Shown here in pieces: positions 6,057-7,040 of a stretch of DNA of 7,040 bases (position 1 is its first letter; every line of letters begins with the position of its first letter). The stretch comes from Pseudolysobacter sp. (GTDB taxonomy: Bacteria; Pseudomonadota; Gammaproteobacteria; Xanthomonadales; Rhodanobacteraceae): the NCBI GenBank assembly GCA_025351985.1, contig JANXUW010000143.1, positions 1 through 7,040 of the forward strand. Reading direction: 5' to 3'. Both the position numbers and the translations under genes were made by a program. Under the pieces are notes generated by a model. That model did not search any database. It saw nothing but the letters and a program-made list of their open reading frames with translations, and was not told where the DNA came from.

Positions 6057-7040
6057 TTATTGTGGCAGATAAGCCTGATTCAAGGCACTGGAGAGCAGTT
6101 GTGCCGTCGCCTGCACCACCGGAATCACGCGCTGATAGGCCATGCGCGTCGGCCCGATCACACCGAGCACGCCAAGCACGCGACCGGGCGTGCCATACGG
6201 CGCGGTGACCACGCTGCAGCCGTCGAGCGCGCTGTAGCCGGATTCCTCGCCGATGAACAGGCGCACACCTTCGGCGCGTGTGCAGTTTTCCATGAGCTGC
6301 AGCAAGTCGCGCTTGCTCTGGAACGCCTCGAACAATTCGCGTAGTCGATCGACATCCGACAGGCCTTGCTGGCCGATCAGATTATTTTGCCCAGCCAATA
6401 CCATGTCCGCCGGCGCATCCGCCGGGCCGAACGCGTTCTGCGCCATCTCCATGCTGGCACTCATCATGCGATTCAGCGCCGCGCTGGCTTCGTGCATTTC
6501 GCGCAGCAGACGCATGCGGATATCCGACAGCCGCATGCCGGCGAATTCGCTGTTGAGATAATTCGCGGTTTGTTCCAGTTCGGAAGCCGAATACGTGCGT
6601 TGCGTCGTCACCACGCGGTTTTGCACCTGGTTATCGGCAAACACCAGAATCAGCAACACACGATTGCTGCCGAGCGCGACAAAATCGATCTGCCGAAACG
6701 GAAATTCCTCGCGTTTCGGCACGGTCACCACGCCAACAAAATGCGTCATGGCCGACAACAACGACGACGCCGTATTGACCAGATCGGTCGTGCCGGCATG
6801 CGCCGGCAATTCGCGTTTGAGTCGCTCGAATTCCGGCTCCAGCAACGGCTGCATTTCGAGCAATGAATCAACGAAAACGCGATACCCCTGCACCGTCGGC
6901 ACGCGCCCGGCCGAAGTATGCGGCGCCGCGACGAGACCGATGTCTTCGAGATCGGCCATGATGTTGCGGATCGTCGCCGCGCTCACGTCCAGCCCCGAAT
7001 GTTTCGCCAGCGTGCGCGATCCGACCGGCTGGCCATCGGC
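6057..7040 (-). CDS. hrcA: Heat-inducible transcription repressor HrcA, 5'-truncated by window edge
   Basis: HrcA represses chaperone genes by binding the CIRCE inverted repeat and is kept active by GroEL/GroES. 327 residues are visible; the frame runs off the right edge, so perhaps 15-25 N-terminal residues and the start are missing. The winged-helix DNA-binding region is clear: VGSRTLAKHSGLDVSAATIR (residues 6-25) followed by NIMADLEDIGLV and PHTSAGRVPT. The GAF-like middle and the C-terminal block GTPGRVLGVLGVIGPTRM complete the family pattern. The GTG at 6986 is internal to the recognition region and is not the start. It is the first visible gene of the hrcA-grpE-dnaK series. Its own promoter, and any CIRCE site before it, would be outside the window; I saw no CIRCE inside it. 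Confidence 0.96.
   Translation of the reverse strand, partial: ADGQPVGSRTLAKHSGLDVSAATIRNIMADLEDIGLVAAPHTSAGRVPTVQGYRVFVDSLLEMQPLLEPEFERLKRELPAHAGTTDLVNTASSLLSAMTHFVGVVTVPKREEFPFRQIDFVALGSNRVLLILVFADNQVQNRVVTTQRTYSASELEQTANYLNSEFAGMRLSDIRMRLLREMHEASAALNRMMSASMEMAQNAFGPADAPADMVLAGQNNLIGQQGLSDVDRLRELFEAFQSKRDLLQLMENCTRAEGVRLFIGEESGYSALDGCSVVTAPYGTPGRVLGVLGVIGPTRMAYQRVIPVVQATAQLLSSALNQAYLPQ

Noticed and set aside
1..7040. CIRCE operator, CRISPR array, tRNA/rRNA or transposase
   Set aside because: I looked because hrcA and a repeat are present, but saw no TTAGCACTC/GAGTGCTAA pair, no regularly spaced repeats, no RNA gene and no transposase motifs.

Overview
The window is a chromosomal stretch of a moderately GC-rich gammaproteobacterium. 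The order hrcA-grpE-dnaK-(x)-dnaJ-dapB on one strand matches my recollection of the heat-shock locus of the Xanthomonadales (Lysobacterales: Xanthomonas, Lysobacter, Rhodanobacter relatives). The protein sequences fit that group, but assignment to a genus is not possible from the sequence alone.

Layout, read in the direction of transcription (minus strand, right to left): hrcA, the heat-shock repressor, is cut by the right edge. An 86-bp gap with a tandem TTGAAAC repeat follows, then grpE. A good sigma-32-type promoter overlaps the grpE stop codon, and dnaK comes next. After dnaK there is a short GC-rich stem-loop, then a ~147-bp palindromic intergenic repeat with perfect 19-bp inverted ends. 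Next is a six-helix TMEM175/DUF1211-type channel gene that overlaps dnaJ by ATGA. A 100-bp gap with a hairpin separates dnaJ from dapB. At the left edge, a partial 2-oxoglutarate/Fe(II) oxygenase gene on the plus strand converges on dapB, with only 22 bp between the stop codons.

How the genes work together: HrcA represses chaperone genes. DnaK is the Hsp70 ATPase, DnaJ delivers substrates and stimulates ATP hydrolysis, and GrpE exchanges the nucleotide. DapB (lysine and diaminopimelate synthesis) is metabolically unrelated and probably shares transcription only by position. The channel gene and the repeat interrupt the usual dnaK-dnaJ adjacency.

Three points stand out. (1) dnaK has lost its start frame: the expected ATG with its ribosome-binding site is followed by GGC where GGGC is expected, putting the start one base out of frame. 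This is either a sequencing error or a damaging mutation. (2) A potassium-channel-family gene is inserted in the chaperone operon and apparently translationally coupled to dnaJ. (3) The palindromic repeat lies between dnaK and the channel/dnaJ pair. No CRISPR array, tRNA, rRNA, transposase or recognisable novel defence system was seen. No gene-free stretch exceeds 300 bases; the longest is 218 bp (3220-3437) and is mostly filled by the repeat and the stem-loop.
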